Assembly: GCF_000276805.1 (NCBI RefSeq)
Contig: NZ_AKXQ01000004.1
Location: 186,001 to 250,000 of the forward strand
Length of the DNA: 64,000 nt
From: Moritella dasanensis ArB 0140
GTDB lineage: Bacteria > Pseudomonadota > Gammaproteobacteria > Enterobacterales > Moritellaceae
Reading direction: 5' to 3'
The translations under genes were made by a program, and so were the position numbers. This document shows, piece after piece, positions 19,126 through 27,720 of the stretch; the stretch's first letter is position 1, and the number at the start of each line of letters is the position of its first letter. The notes beneath the pieces are model-generated. The model did not search any database, was not told where the DNA came from, and saw only the letters and a program-made list of their open reading frames with translations.

Positions 19126-19801
19126 TCCGATTAAAGTCTTAATCATTGAAGATGATGTGGGTATCGCTGAGATCCACCGTCGTAATTTAATGAAAATAGA
19201 TGGCTTAGAAGTCATCGGCATTGCCACAACGAAAGCAGAGGCCGAAACCTTACTTGAGGTATTAACACCGGATTTAGTCTTGTTAGATGTGTATTTACCC
19301 GACGGTAACGGCTTGGATATTCTGCGTGATTTACGTCAACAGCAACACCAATGTGATGTCATTTTGATTACCGCAGACCGTGACGCTGATACTCTACAAG
19401 CAGCCATGCGTGGTGGGGTGGTTGATTATATTTTAAAACCAGTGATCTTTGCGCGTTTAGAAGAATCATTAAATAAGTACCTGAAACAGAAAAACCAATT
19501 TGTTAACCTCGATGATTTAGACCAGCACTTAGTTGATTCGATGATTTCGGTTAGCGTTAAAAACTCAGCAGCATCACGTCTACCGAAAGGGATTGATAGT
19601 GTAACCTTGGATAAAGTACGGGGTCTGTTTACTGAGCATAAAGATATTACCGCGGATAACGCTGGGGTATTGATTGGTGCAAGTCGTACAACAGCAAGGC
19701 GTTATTTAGAGCACCTCATTAGTACGGGTGAATTGGTGGCTGATTTAAACTACGGCACAGTCGGCCGTCCAGAACGAACCTATAAAAAGCAAGCTAGATA
19801 A
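19112..19801 (+). CDS. CitB/DcuR-family response regulator
   Basis: 229 residues from the ATG at 19112, which has AAGGA 8 nt upstream. An in-frame ATG at 19091 is possible but lacks a site. The receiver domain has the acidic pair (IIEDD), phospho-acceptor Asp in LVLLDVYLPDG and Lys in ILKPV. The C-terminal HTH (GASRTTARRYLEHLI) is of the CitB/DcuR class. It overlaps the kinase gene by 14 nt, so the two are co-translated. The probable target is the adjacent tct operon. Confidence 0.9.
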   Translation: MTSTNPIKVLIIEDDVGIAEIHRRNLMKIDGLEVIGIATTKAEAETLLEVLTPDLVLLDVYLPDGNGLDILRDLRQQQHQCDVILITADRDADTLQAAMRGGVVDYILKPVIFARLEESLNKYLKQKNQFVNLDDLDQHLVDSMISVSVKNSAASRLPKGIDSVTLDKVRGLFTEHKDITADNAGVLIGASRTTARRYLEHLISTGELVADLNYGTVGRPERTYKKQAR

Positions 19802-19852
19802 TGTTTGTTTATTCAAACTGTTAGTGAGTGAATGACTATTTTATGGATGAAA

Positions 19853-19879
19853 AAAAACAGCGCTTAGAGCGCTGTTTTT
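19853..19879. terminator. bidirectional terminator between the response regulator and tctA
   Basis: AACAGCGCT at 19856-19864 pairs with AGCGCTGTT at 19868-19876 around a 3-nt loop. It is flanked by A-rich DNA on the left and T-rich DNA on the right, so it can stop transcription from both sides. Confidence 0.88.
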
Positions 19880-19906
19880 GTTTCCGTTACCGAGCAAACC
19901 GTATTG

Positions 19907-21442
19907 TTAATCACAGTCATCGACAAATTCTGACTTCTTCACTCGACGGCGGTTAAACGCGGTCAGTAGCAAAGGCGTGATTAGCACTAAGGCTGAAATA
20001 ACCGTGAACGTCAGTGTTATAGGACGTTCCCACAAGAAACTTAACTCACCATCACTGATCATTAATGAACGGCGTAGGTTTTCTTCCATCAAGCCACCGA
20101 GAATAAAACCCAGTAATAATGGCGCTAAAGGGAAGGTCGCGAGCCTTAAAAATATCGCTATCACCGCCACTAAGATCATGATAAAGACATCAACAGTATT
20201 AAAGGAAACCAGATAGACACCAGTGATTGAGAAGAAAATAATCATCGGCAGTAATACCGTTCTTGGTACCGCGAGCAGTTTGGCGATATACGGGATCAGC
20301 GGTAGATTCAGCACCATCAGTACCAGGTTACCGAAGTACATAGAGATGATCACCGACCAGAATATTTCCGGATTATCGACAAACAAACGCGGACCAGGTT
20401 GGATACCGTAAGAGATCATTGCACCCAGCATAATCGCTGTGGTACCAGAACCTGGAATACCTAAGGTTAATAGCGGTACAAATGAACCACTCGATGCAGC
20501 ATTGTTAGCAGCTTCAGGGGCTACTAGACCACGGATACTGCCTTTACCAAATTCATCACGTTTATCTTTAGGAGCAAGATTACGTTCTAAACCATAACTT
20601 AAGAACGCCGCAATCGTTGCGCCTGCACCGGGTAATACCCCGACAAAGAAACCCAAAATAGAAGAACGAATTGCCACGGGCGCGACTTCTTTGAATTCTT
20701 CTTTAGTCACCTTCATGCTACCTATTTCAGATAAGGCACTGTTTTCTTCTGCTGATGTATCGGGTTCGGGTTTTAAAATACTGAATAATATTTCACCGAG
20801 GGCAAAGGTCGCCATCGCTAATAATAAGAAACTAAAACCATCCATCAAATCGGTCAAACCAAAGGTGAAACGTTCAACGCCAATGCCTTTATCAATACCG
20901 ACGGTAGATAACATTAAGCCAAAAATAGTCATCATCCAGGCTTTTAATACCTGACCTTTACCCGCAAATGCAGCGACGGCAGACAGACCAACGAGCATTA
21001 GGGCAAAGTAATCTGATGATTGAAAGCTCAATGACACTCTGGCCAGTGCAGGGGCAGCGATTAATAACATGATCGCAGACAAGGTACCGCCAGTAAATGA
21101 CGCGTAGGCAGCAAGTGCTAAGGCTTTACCAGCTTGGCCTTTCTTGGCTAACGGATAACCATCAAACGCGGTGACCACGGTGGATGAACAACCGGGCGCA
21201 TTGATCAGGATTGACGATGTTGAACCACCAAAAATGGCACCATAGTAAACACCCGCCATTAAGATCATGCCCGAAGACGGATCTAAACCATAAGTAATGG
21301 GGATCATTAACGCAATCGCGGAAATCGGTCCAAGACCGGGCAACATACCAATAAAAGTACCAACAAAACAACCGACCATCACCATCATTAAGTTGGTTGG
21401 CATGATTGCTGTGGATAAGCCTGCTAAAATTCCATCTAACAT
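19907..21442 (-). CDS. tctA: TctA, large permease of a tripartite tricarboxylate transporter
   Basis: A 511-residue membrane protein with about 12 helices. Conserved TctA features include GCFVGTFIGMLPGLGPISAI near the N-terminus and the repeat PVAIRSSILGFFVGVLPGAGAT. With TctB and the periplasmic binder TctC it imports tricarboxylates or related organic acids, driven by ion gradients. It is the last gene of tctC-tctB-tctA, 10 nt after tctB. Confidence 0.93.
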   Translation of the reverse strand: MLDGILAGLSTAIMPTNLMMVMVGCFVGTFIGMLPGLGPISAIALMIPITYGLDPSSGMILMAGVYYGAIFGGSTSSILINAPGCSSTVVTAFDGYPLAKKGQAGKALALAAYASFTGGTLSAIMLLIAAPALARVSLSFQSSDYFALMLVGLSAVAAFAGKGQVLKAWMMTIFGLMLSTVGIDKGIGVERFTFGLTDLMDGFSFLLLAMATFALGEILFSILKPEPDTSAEENSALSEIGSMKVTKEEFKEVAPVAIRSSILGFFVGVLPGAGATIAAFLSYGLERNLAPKDKRDEFGKGSIRGLVAPEAANNAASSGSFVPLLTLGIPGSGTTAIMLGAMISYGIQPGPRLFVDNPEIFWSVIISMYFGNLVLMVLNLPLIPYIAKLLAVPRTVLLPMIIFFSITGVYLVSFNTVDVFIMILVAVIAIFLRLATFPLAPLLLGFILGGLMEENLRRSLMISDGELSFLWERPITLTFTVISALVLITPLLLTAFNRRRVKKSEFVDDCD

Positions 21443-21452
21443 AATTATCGTC

Positions 21453-21956
21453 CTACAAGCTTAAAAAGAGGTAACCAGGTTCAAGATAAATATCCAGAAC
21501 TTTGGTCAGTAGTAACCAAAACACAGTTACAAAAGGGAAAGAGGCACCAAACAATACCGCTTTGCGGCGCTCGCCAAGTAGCCAAAATCCGACTAATAAG
21601 AATAAGCTGGTGGCCAATACGAACCCAAGCCAAGTGAGTCCAATACCATAGGCTGTCATTAAGGCAACGAATGCGCCGAGTAGACGCCAATCTAAACTGC
21701 TTTCATCAGCAGTTTGTTGTGCGCAAGCAATAGCTCTAGACTTTGTCGCGGGTGACATGACAATAAGTAGCAGTGACATGATGATGCCACCGGCGGTAAG
21801 TAAATAAGGTAAAGTACGTGCCGTAAAGGCCTCGTATTCGTCACCAGGAAAAAGCTGAATTTGGGTAGCTTGGTAGCCGTAGATTAAACAGACAAGCAGG
21901 AATATTAAGCCACTGACTCGGTCGCGGTTTAATACCGGTAAAGGTGTTGATTGCAT
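21453..21956 (-). CDS. tctB: TctB, small permease of a tripartite tricarboxylate transporter
   Basis: 167 residues with four hydrophobic helices, poorly conserved as is usual for TctB. Position between tctC and tctA supports the call as strongly as the sequence does. It lies 71 nt after tctC. Confidence 0.88.
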   Translation of the reverse strand: MQSTPLPVLNRDRVSGLIFLLVCLIYGYQATQIQLFPGDEYEAFTARTLPYLLTAGGIIMSLLLIVMSPATKSRAIACAQQTADESSLDWRLLGAFVALMTAYGIGLTWLGFVLATSLFLLVGFWLLGERRKAVLFGASFPFVTVFWLLLTKVLDIYLEPGYLFLSL

Positions 21957-22027
21957 GGGATGCTCCGATTTAAAAGAAAGCCACAGTGAAGGTGATTACT
22001 GTGGCTGTATCATGGGGATGAGTTAGT

Positions 22028-23008
22028 TTATTTTAGGAAGCCTAACTCACGCATCAAGGCACCCATTTGCTCTTCTTGTTGTTCTAAGAATGCATAAAAG
22101 TCTTTGTCTGCTCTGTAGTTATCAATCCAACCATTACGGTCACGCACTGTTGCCCATTGGTCAGTCTTATACATTTTACTTAATACTTTGTTCCATTCGG
22201 CTACTTTCGCGTCACTGATACCCGGTGACGCAAAGAATCCACGCCAGTTAGCAAATACAGTGTTGTTACCCATCTCGGTAAGCGTCGGTACATTTGGCGC
22301 TGCGGCTAAACGTTCTGGTGCTGTGATGGCAAGAATACGGACTTGACCACTTTTAGACATTTCCAGTACTTCACCTAAACCTGTTGATAGTAGTGGTGTT
22401 TCACCTGACAACACCGCTGCCATTGCTTTACCGCCAGCGTCATAAGCGATGTAGCGCACTTTACGGGCATCAAAACCTTCGCCTTTAAATGCCGCTGCTG
22501 CAATTAGATGATCCATGCTACCGCGCGCAGAGCCGCCAGCAATTTTTACTTTTCGTGGATTTTCTTTAAATGCGGCAACAACTTGTGACCAATTTTCAAA
22601 TTTAGAATCTGCTGCAACGACAATCGCGCCATAATCGGCAATCGTTGTAGCGACTGGGGTTAGATCTCGAAACGACTGTGGGAAAATACCAGTCAAAGAA
22701 CGGATCACAATCGGTGTAGAGTTAACCATCAAGGTATCTTGCTGACGTGCAGCCGTTTCAATCATGTGGGCAATCGCTTTACCGCCACCGCCACCAGAGA
22801 GATTTTGATAAGACACTTTGTTAACTAAGTCGGCCTTCATTAATACATCGCCAGTCCCGCGGGCTGTCATGTCCCAACCACCACCTGCACCGCCAGGTAC
22901 AATAAAGTGAATCTTCTCTAAATCAGCAGCCCAAGCGGCCGATGAGAGTGTTGCAATACTTGCCACGATAAGTGATGAGGCTACACGCTTCCTAAATTGC
23001 TTTAGCAT
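22028..23008 (-). CDS. tctC: TctC, periplasmic substrate-binding protein
   Basis: About 326 residues from the ATG at 23008, chosen because AAGGA lies 9 nt upstream. Upstream in-frame starts at 23017 and 23071 are badly placed for that site. The signal peptide (VASSLIVASIATLSSAAWA) is followed by the TTT-family beta strand IHFIVPGGAGGGWDMTAR. It captures the organic acid in the periplasm for TctAB. The family is broad, so citrate itself is not proven. Confidence 0.93.
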   Translation of the reverse strand: MLKQFRKRVASSLIVASIATLSSAAWAADLEKIHFIVPGGAGGGWDMTARGTGDVLMKADLVNKVSYQNLSGGGGGKAIAHMIETAARQQDTLMVNSTPIVIRSLTGIFPQSFRDLTPVATTIADYGAIVVAADSKFENWSQVVAAFKENPRKVKIAGGSARGSMDHLIAAAAFKGEGFDARKVRYIAYDAGGKAMAAVLSGETPLLSTGLGEVLEMSKSGQVRILAITAPERLAAAPNVPTLTEMGNNTVFANWRGFFASPGISDAKVAEWNKVLSKMYKTDQWATVRDRNGWIDNYRADKDFYAFLEQQEEQMGALMRELGFLK

Positions 23009-23098
23009 GGTTTCCATTCCTTGTGTTTTTGTTAAAAGCTGAATAATAAATAGCTTAATAGTTAAGACCAATATTGTTGACGTTATGGATCACTGGTT

Positions 23099-23118
23099 AA
23101 CATCAATGAATCGATGTT
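23099..23118. promoter_or_regulatory. inverted repeat upstream of tctC
   Basis: AACATC and GATGTT are separated by 8 bp, about 90 bp upstream of the tctC start. This is a candidate operator for the neighbouring CitB-type regulator. The assignment is by position only. Confidence 0.35.
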
Positions 23119-23238
23119 ACGTTAATGTTATCGGTATTATTGTGATGGAAGGGAAACTGTAAATAATGGTAATTAACGACGTTGTGGCCATTTTGTTCAT
23201 AATGTTCACGGTGGGGTTTAGATTTATAGAGGATAAAA

Positions 23239-23285
23239 AAACCGCCTGCTTTATTGCGATAGAATAAAAGAGGCGGCTTTTTATG
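23239..23285 (-). terminator. terminator after yihG
   Basis: ACCGCCT and AGGCGGC arms flank a loop that itself pairs partly (GCTTTATT with AATAAAAG). Read on the minus strand the stem is followed by a T-run, directly after the acyltransferase gene. Confidence 0.85.
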
Positions 23286-23326
23286 TCGTTATTTGACTGC
23301 TGGTTAGTGTGGTTAACCCTTAGTCT

Positions 23327-24289
23327 TTATTTTTCCAGCGTGGTCTTGTCTGCCGCTGTTGTTTCTGTGACGGTCGTATTTGTGAGCGCCGCATGACTTT
23401 GCGCCATGGTTTCTAAGATAGCGTCTTTTTCTACCCAAATATCATTCAAGTGTTGTTGGAAGCCGATTTTAAATGCACGGTCTTTTTGATAATCGCCGCG
23501 CATTTTAGCATCAATATCGGATACTCGAATATGCACATGTACATCTTTCACTTCACCACACAGGTATTGCCAAAAGGTCGGTGTTTGATCTGGGTAATAA
23601 ATCGCGACATCAACAATTTTGTGAATATGATCGCCAAGTGCCGAGAGTGCAAACGCTAATCCCCCTGCTTTTGGTTTTAGTAGGTGTTTGAACGGCGAGT
23701 TTTGCTTGTCATGCTTTTCGGCAGTTAAACGTGTACCTTCCACAAAATTCATCACACTCACTGGGCTTGATTTGAATTTAGCGCAGGCTTTACGTGTTAC
23801 TTCGATATCTTTACCGCGTAATTTCGGGTTTTTCTTGAGTTGCGCAGTGCTGTAACGACGCATAAATGGGAAGTCTAACGCCCACCAAGCCATTCCTAAG
23901 AAAGGCACAAAGATAAGATCTTTCTTTAAAAAGAATTTTAAGAAAGGGATCTTTTGATTCAATACCCGCTGCAAGATCAGAATATCAACCCAAGACTGAT
24001 GGTTGGCAATGACCATATACCATTCTTCTTCAGACAGTTCGATACCAGTATTGTGCATATGAATTTTTACGGGGTGAATAAGGCGTTCTATCACCACGTT
24101 ACCCCTGATCCAGTTACTGGCCAAGTAGACGAGTAAAGAAGAACATAAGGTCTGTAACATTTTAATCGGTAATAGTTTGATTGGGCTTAAAATAATGATT
24201 GGGATAACCCAAAACAATAGATTCAAAAACCACAATACAAACGCTAAACAGCCGCGTATAGATGACATAACACTTCCTAAAAATGACAA
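23327..24289 (-). CDS. yihG: YihG-like membrane acyltransferase
   Basis: 320 residues. Two N-terminal hydrophobic segments are followed by a PlsC/LPLAT domain with the HX4D motif (NHQSWVDI) and the glycerol-phosphate-binding motif FVEGTRLT. The segment FPFMRRYSTAQLKKNPKLRG closely follows Escherichia coli YihG, a poorly characterised lysophospholipid acyltransferase family member. The C-terminal tail is Thr/Ala-rich (TNTTVTETTAADKTT) and probably not conserved. It is monocistronic. Confidence 0.88.
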   Translation of the reverse strand: MSFLGSVMSSIRGCLAFVLWFLNLLFWVIPIIILSPIKLLPIKMLQTLCSSLLVYLASNWIRGNVVIERLIHPVKIHMHNTGIELSEEEWYMVIANHQSWVDILILQRVLNQKIPFLKFFLKKDLIFVPFLGMAWWALDFPFMRRYSTAQLKKNPKLRGKDIEVTRKACAKFKSSPVSVMNFVEGTRLTAEKHDKQNSPFKHLLKPKAGGLAFALSALGDHIHKIVDVAIYYPDQTPTFWQYLCGEVKDVHVHIRVSDIDAKMRGDYQKDRAFKIGFQQHLNDIWVEKDAILETMAQSHAALTNTTVTETTAADKTTLEK

Positions 24290-24599
24290 TCAGTAAAAAT
24301 AGAGTGTCTATACTACTGCGCAGAACAAGGCGACTCAATATTAAATTTACGTATGATGTATAAAATCATCGGATATGACTAAAGGTCGGAGCAGTCAGAG
24401 GTGATGCTATAAAGAATATTATTGATTTAAGTCACACTTTTGAGGTAAAGACTAAAACTACAACGATAATTTAATATAAACGCTGTCTCGTCGTCGGTAA
24501 TCATTTATTCTATTATTAATTATATCTTTTTTATTTAAATTTGATGTAAGCCATTACTTAAAAAGTATTTTTTATCTTAATCCTTAAGGAAGCGAACTT
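24290..24599. other. intergenic region between yihG and qmcA
   Basis: 310 bp, AT-rich, and home to two divergent promoters. AAGGAAG precedes the qmcA ATG. No other element is visible. Confidence 0.6.
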
Positions 24600-25574
24600 A
24601 TGAATACTGCAATAGACATACTTTTAACACCGTGGCTTTGGGTCGCAGTGGTCGTCATTTTCACCATTCAAAGAAGTGTATTATTTATTCCTCAAAACCG
24701 TGGTTATGTCATCTATACCTTCGGACGTTACAGCGGCACATTGCAAGCAGGGCTTAACTTTATTGTGCCTTTTGTACAGCGCGTTGCTGCAGATCGTAAC
24801 TTAAAAGAACAGTCGTTAGATATTTCGTCACAACTGGCTATCACCAAAGATAATATTACGTTGGAACTTGATGGTATTTTATTCATGAAAGTGACGGATG
24901 CCGCGGCTGCGACTAATAATATTACCGACTATAAATTAGCGGTAGTACAGCTGGCGACAACAACAATGCGTAATGCTATTGGTTCGATGGAACTCGATCA
25001 GTGTTTCCAAAACAGAGATAACATTAACGCGTCTATCTTAGCGTCGATGACAGAAGCGACTCAACCTTGGGGTGTGCAGGTAACACGTTACGAGATTAAA
25101 GACATTACACCGCCTATTTCAATTAAAGAAGACATGGAAAAACAAATGGCGGCAGAACGTGAAAAACGTTCTGTGATCCTCACGGCTGAAGGTGTTAAGA
25201 CTGCTGCGATCACGCAAGCTGAAGGTTTGAAACAAGCCCGTGTATTAGATGCAGAAGCGGCTAAAGCAGAGCAAGTACTGGCGGCTGAAGCAAGTAAAGA
25301 ATCACAAATATTAGAAGCGACGGGTAAAGCCGAAGCGATTCGATTAGTGGCCGACGCGGATTCTAATGCGCTAAATGTAATTGGTGCTGCAGCTATCACT
25401 GCTGAAGGTCAGCAAGCGGTGCGTTTGACATTAGCACAAGATACCATTGCTGCGCATAAAGCCATTGCATCTGAAGGTTCTGTGATTTTAACCGATGGTA
25501 AAACGGGCGATAATATTGGTAATACGGTTGCTCAAGCGATTGCCGTTTCAAGCGCACTGAAGTTATCTGAATAG
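24600..25574 (+). CDS. qmcA: SPFH/stomatin-like membrane protein (QmcA family)
   Basis: 324 residues. One N-terminal membrane helix (WLWVAVVVIFTI) is followed by an SPFH domain (RGYVIYTFGRYSGTLQAGLNFIVPF) and a long Ala/Glu-rich coiled coil (about 190-265). QmcA-type proteins form membrane-associated oligomeric cages and influence quality control with FtsH. It is followed 32 nt later by an NfeD gene, the classic partner. Confidence 0.9.
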   Translation: MNTAIDILLTPWLWVAVVVIFTIQRSVLFIPQNRGYVIYTFGRYSGTLQAGLNFIVPFVQRVAADRNLKEQSLDISSQLAITKDNITLELDGILFMKVTDAAAATNNITDYKLAVVQLATTTMRNAIGSMELDQCFQNRDNINASILASMTEATQPWGVQVTRYEIKDITPPISIKEDMEKQMAAEREKRSVILTAEGVKTAAITQAEGLKQARVLDAEAAKAEQVLAAEASKESQILEATGKAEAIRLVADADSNALNVIGAAAITAEGQQAVRLTLAQDTIAAHKAIASEGSVILTDGKTGDNIGNTVAQAIAVSSALKLSE

Positions 25575-25606
25575 TGAGTTTGTCTTCTATCAATGGAGTT
25601 TACTAA

Positions 25607-26071
25607 ATGGATACATTAATTAACTACTTACAGAACCATCACGATCAATTACTTTATATTATTGGTGCGATAGCATTGATTGTTGAGTTGAGTGTGACGG
25701 GGTTAAGCGGGCCATTACTGTTTTTTGGTCTTAGTTGTCTGATCACTGGGGTATTGGTTAGTACTGGCATAGTCCAAGGCTGGGAGTTTGAAGTATTATC
25801 GGTAGGCCTATTGTCTGGCGTGGTAGCTCTATTATTATGGCAACCGCTTAAGCGATTTCAGGGCAATCGGTTGGTACAAGATACCAGTAGCGACATGATA
25901 GGACAAACCGTACCGGTGAGCGAAGTTGTCACGATGAACGGCGGTAAGGTTCGTCATTCCGGTATTAATTGGAATGCGCGGTTAAGTGAAACCGCAACGG
26001 TTGAACTCCTTGACGTTGGTCTACGGGTTAAGATCGTTGCAGTCGATGGCAACATTCTAATCGTTGAGTAG
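25607..26071 (+). CDS. NfeD-family membrane protein
   Basis: 154 residues with about three membrane helices (25-85) and a C-terminal OB-fold domain (IGQTVPVSEVVTMNGGKVRHSG...). NfeD short forms partner SPFH proteins; E. coli YbbK/QmcA is the model pair. GGAG lies upstream of the ATG. It is in an operon with qmcA. Confidence 0.9.
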   Translation: MDTLINYLQNHHDQLLYIIGAIALIVELSVTGLSGPLLFFGLSCLITGVLVSTGIVQGWEFEVLSVGLLSGVVALLLWQPLKRFQGNRLVQDTSSDMIGQTVPVSEVVTMNGGKVRHSGINWNARLSETATVELLDVGLRVKIVAVDGNILIVE

Positions 26072-26133
26072 TGACTAGAGATTATTTATAACATGAGCTA
26101 GATAATGCCTAGAGTAAAAGCTCGATGCATTTA

Positions 26134-27027
26134 TCAGCGACTTAACTCATCCGAGCAGATGAGATGTTTAATACACAGTTCATAAAACGCTTGTGCTTGA
26201 GGAGAGATAGTATGTTCTGCAAGTCGAAAGATGCCCATCTTTCGTTCTAGCAGTGGGTCGATAAGGGGTAACCACACTAGGTCTGTTTCATTATTGGGAA
26301 AGGCCAATTTAGGCAGTGTGGTTATGCCAATTCCCAGTTTTAATACAGAGAATAAAGAGGTGATATTCTCTACCGAGTAAAGCGCTTTATCAATAAGCAC
26401 CCTTGCTGCGGTTGGTTCTAGCAGTGTACAGGTGCCGTTATGAATAAATGGCTGATCCAATAATGCCCGCCATTCAATACCGTTAATATTACGTGCAATG
26501 GGATTATCCTTTAAGCATACCACCCCAATTGGGTCCGAAATCAGTGGTGTGAAATCCACTGCTGCAGCGTCTAAATTGGCACAATTCCCCAACGCTAAAT
26601 CTACTTCGCCTGACAATAATCTAGCTTCGACGCCTGCCGCGTTATCATCAATTAAACTCACCTCGACATTGGGGTAGTCCTTACAAAACCGTCCCAGTAC
26701 GTTAGGAATGAGTTTCGCCGCTACCGAGGGCACACTAGCAATACGCACGCGACCTTGTTGGCCTGCTGCTGCTGCCCGTAAGTCATTATCTAATGTTTTA
26801 TAAATATGCAGAAATTGGGTGACTTTGGGTAAGCATATTTGACCAAAGGGCGTGAGCGTTGACTTGTTGCCCGATTCAAATAGCGGTTGTTCTAAGGTAC
26901 GTTCAAGCTCTTTGATAGAGGTTGATAATGCCGCTTGAGAGCGATTCGCTCTGCTTGATGCTGCGCGGAACCCACCTTCTTCGACCACTAAAACGAAATG
27001 TCGCAATTGTTGTATTTTAATATCCAT
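26134..27027 (-). CDS. LysR-family regulator of the adjacent catabolic cluster
   Basis: 297 residues. An N-terminal HTH (EEGGFRAASSRANRSQAALSTSIKELE) is joined to an effector domain starting GRVRIASVPSVAAKLIPNVL. It is divergent from ridA and the genes that follow. A perfect T-N11-A palindrome lies midway between the two starts, which fits autoregulation and control of the cluster by a metabolite of the pathway. The effector is unknown. Confidence 0.9.
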   Translation of the reverse strand: MDIKIQQLRHFVLVVEEGGFRAASSRANRSQAALSTSIKELERTLEQPLFESGNKSTLTPFGQICLPKVTQFLHIYKTLDNDLRAAAAGQQGRVRIASVPSVAAKLIPNVLGRFCKDYPNVEVSLIDDNAAGVEARLLSGEVDLALGNCANLDAAAVDFTPLISDPIGVVCLKDNPIARNINGIEWRALLDQPFIHNGTCTLLEPTAARVLIDKALYSVENITSLFSVLKLGIGITTLPKLAFPNNETDLVWLPLIDPLLERKMGIFRLAEHTISPQAQAFYELCIKHLICSDELSR

Positions 27028-27103
27028 CTTTAATAGCCTATGAAGTATGTTGTGATAAAGCCTGTCTTGATAAAAAGTATGTCGTGATCACGCTTTTATG
27101 GGG

Positions 27104-27122
27104 TGATAAGTTTTTCTTATCA
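27104..27122. promoter_or_regulatory. LysR-type operator candidate
   Basis: TGATAAG and CTTATCA form a perfect 7-bp inverted repeat with a TTTTT spacer and contain the T-N11-A pattern of LysR sites. It lies about 77 bp from both divergent start codons. Confidence 0.6.
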
Positions 27123-27198
27123 ATCGTACAGAATTTACCGTTAGATTTATCAAGAGTCAAATGGCAATATTCACAACATTGAAACAAAGCAGCTACAA

Positions 27199-27600
27199 AT
27201 GGATATAAACATGACAACTCAAAGCTACCCGGTAAAAACTGAATTATTTGCGTCTAAAGCGCCACTCGAATGGGCGATTGTAAATAATGGCACTTTATAT
27301 ACTGCGCAGATCCCGATTGATCAAACTGGGGCAGTTGTTGCGGGTGGCATTGAAGCACAAACTCGCCAAACCTTTGATAACCTGGTCCACACATTAGAAT
27401 GTGCAAGCGAGTCGCTTAGTTCAGTACTGCAAGTCTTAATCTATGTCACTGACCGTGAATATCTAGCAACGGTGAATAAAGTATATGCCGAATATTTTGA
27501 TGCACCTTATCCCAATCGCGCTGCCATGGTCGTGGCGGGATTAGCACGTGAAGAGATGCTGGTCGAGTTCGTCGTTTATGCTGCGGTCAGTGAATCGTGA
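27199..27600 (+). CDS. RidA/YjgF-family protein
   Basis: 133 residues; the start may instead be the ATG at 27211. The RidA fold is clear from NGTLYTAQIPIDQTGAVVAGGIEAQTRQTFDNL and the C-terminal PYPNRAAMVVAGLAREEMLVEF. Family enzymes hydrolyse reactive enamines/imines, and cluster-linked members deaminate pathway intermediates. The conserved Arg (PNRAAM here, where the family has P-x-R) is kept. It is the first gene of the rightward cluster. Confidence 0.88.
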   Translation: MDINMTTQSYPVKTELFASKAPLEWAIVNNGTLYTAQIPIDQTGAVVAGGIEAQTRQTFDNLVHTLECASESLSSVLQVLIYVTDREYLATVNKVYAEYFDAPYPNRAAMVVAGLAREEMLVEFVVYAAVSES

Positions 27601-27602
27601 AC

Positions 27603-27647
27603 GCACTCTTAACTTAAATAAAAGCACTTTTAACTTAAATAAAAGCA
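27603..27647. repeat. 21-bp tandem repeat between ridA and the dehydrogenase gene
   Basis: Two 21-bp units beginning GCACTCTTAACTTAAATAAA and GCACTTTTAACTTAAATAAA are followed by a third GCA start. They differ at one base and lie just after the ridA stop. Confidence 0.85.
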
Positions 27648-27720
27648 AAATAAAAGATCAACTATACTCACGAGTGTAATCTAAATTAACTCAATATATC
27701 GCCGAAACAAGGAAAGTCGT

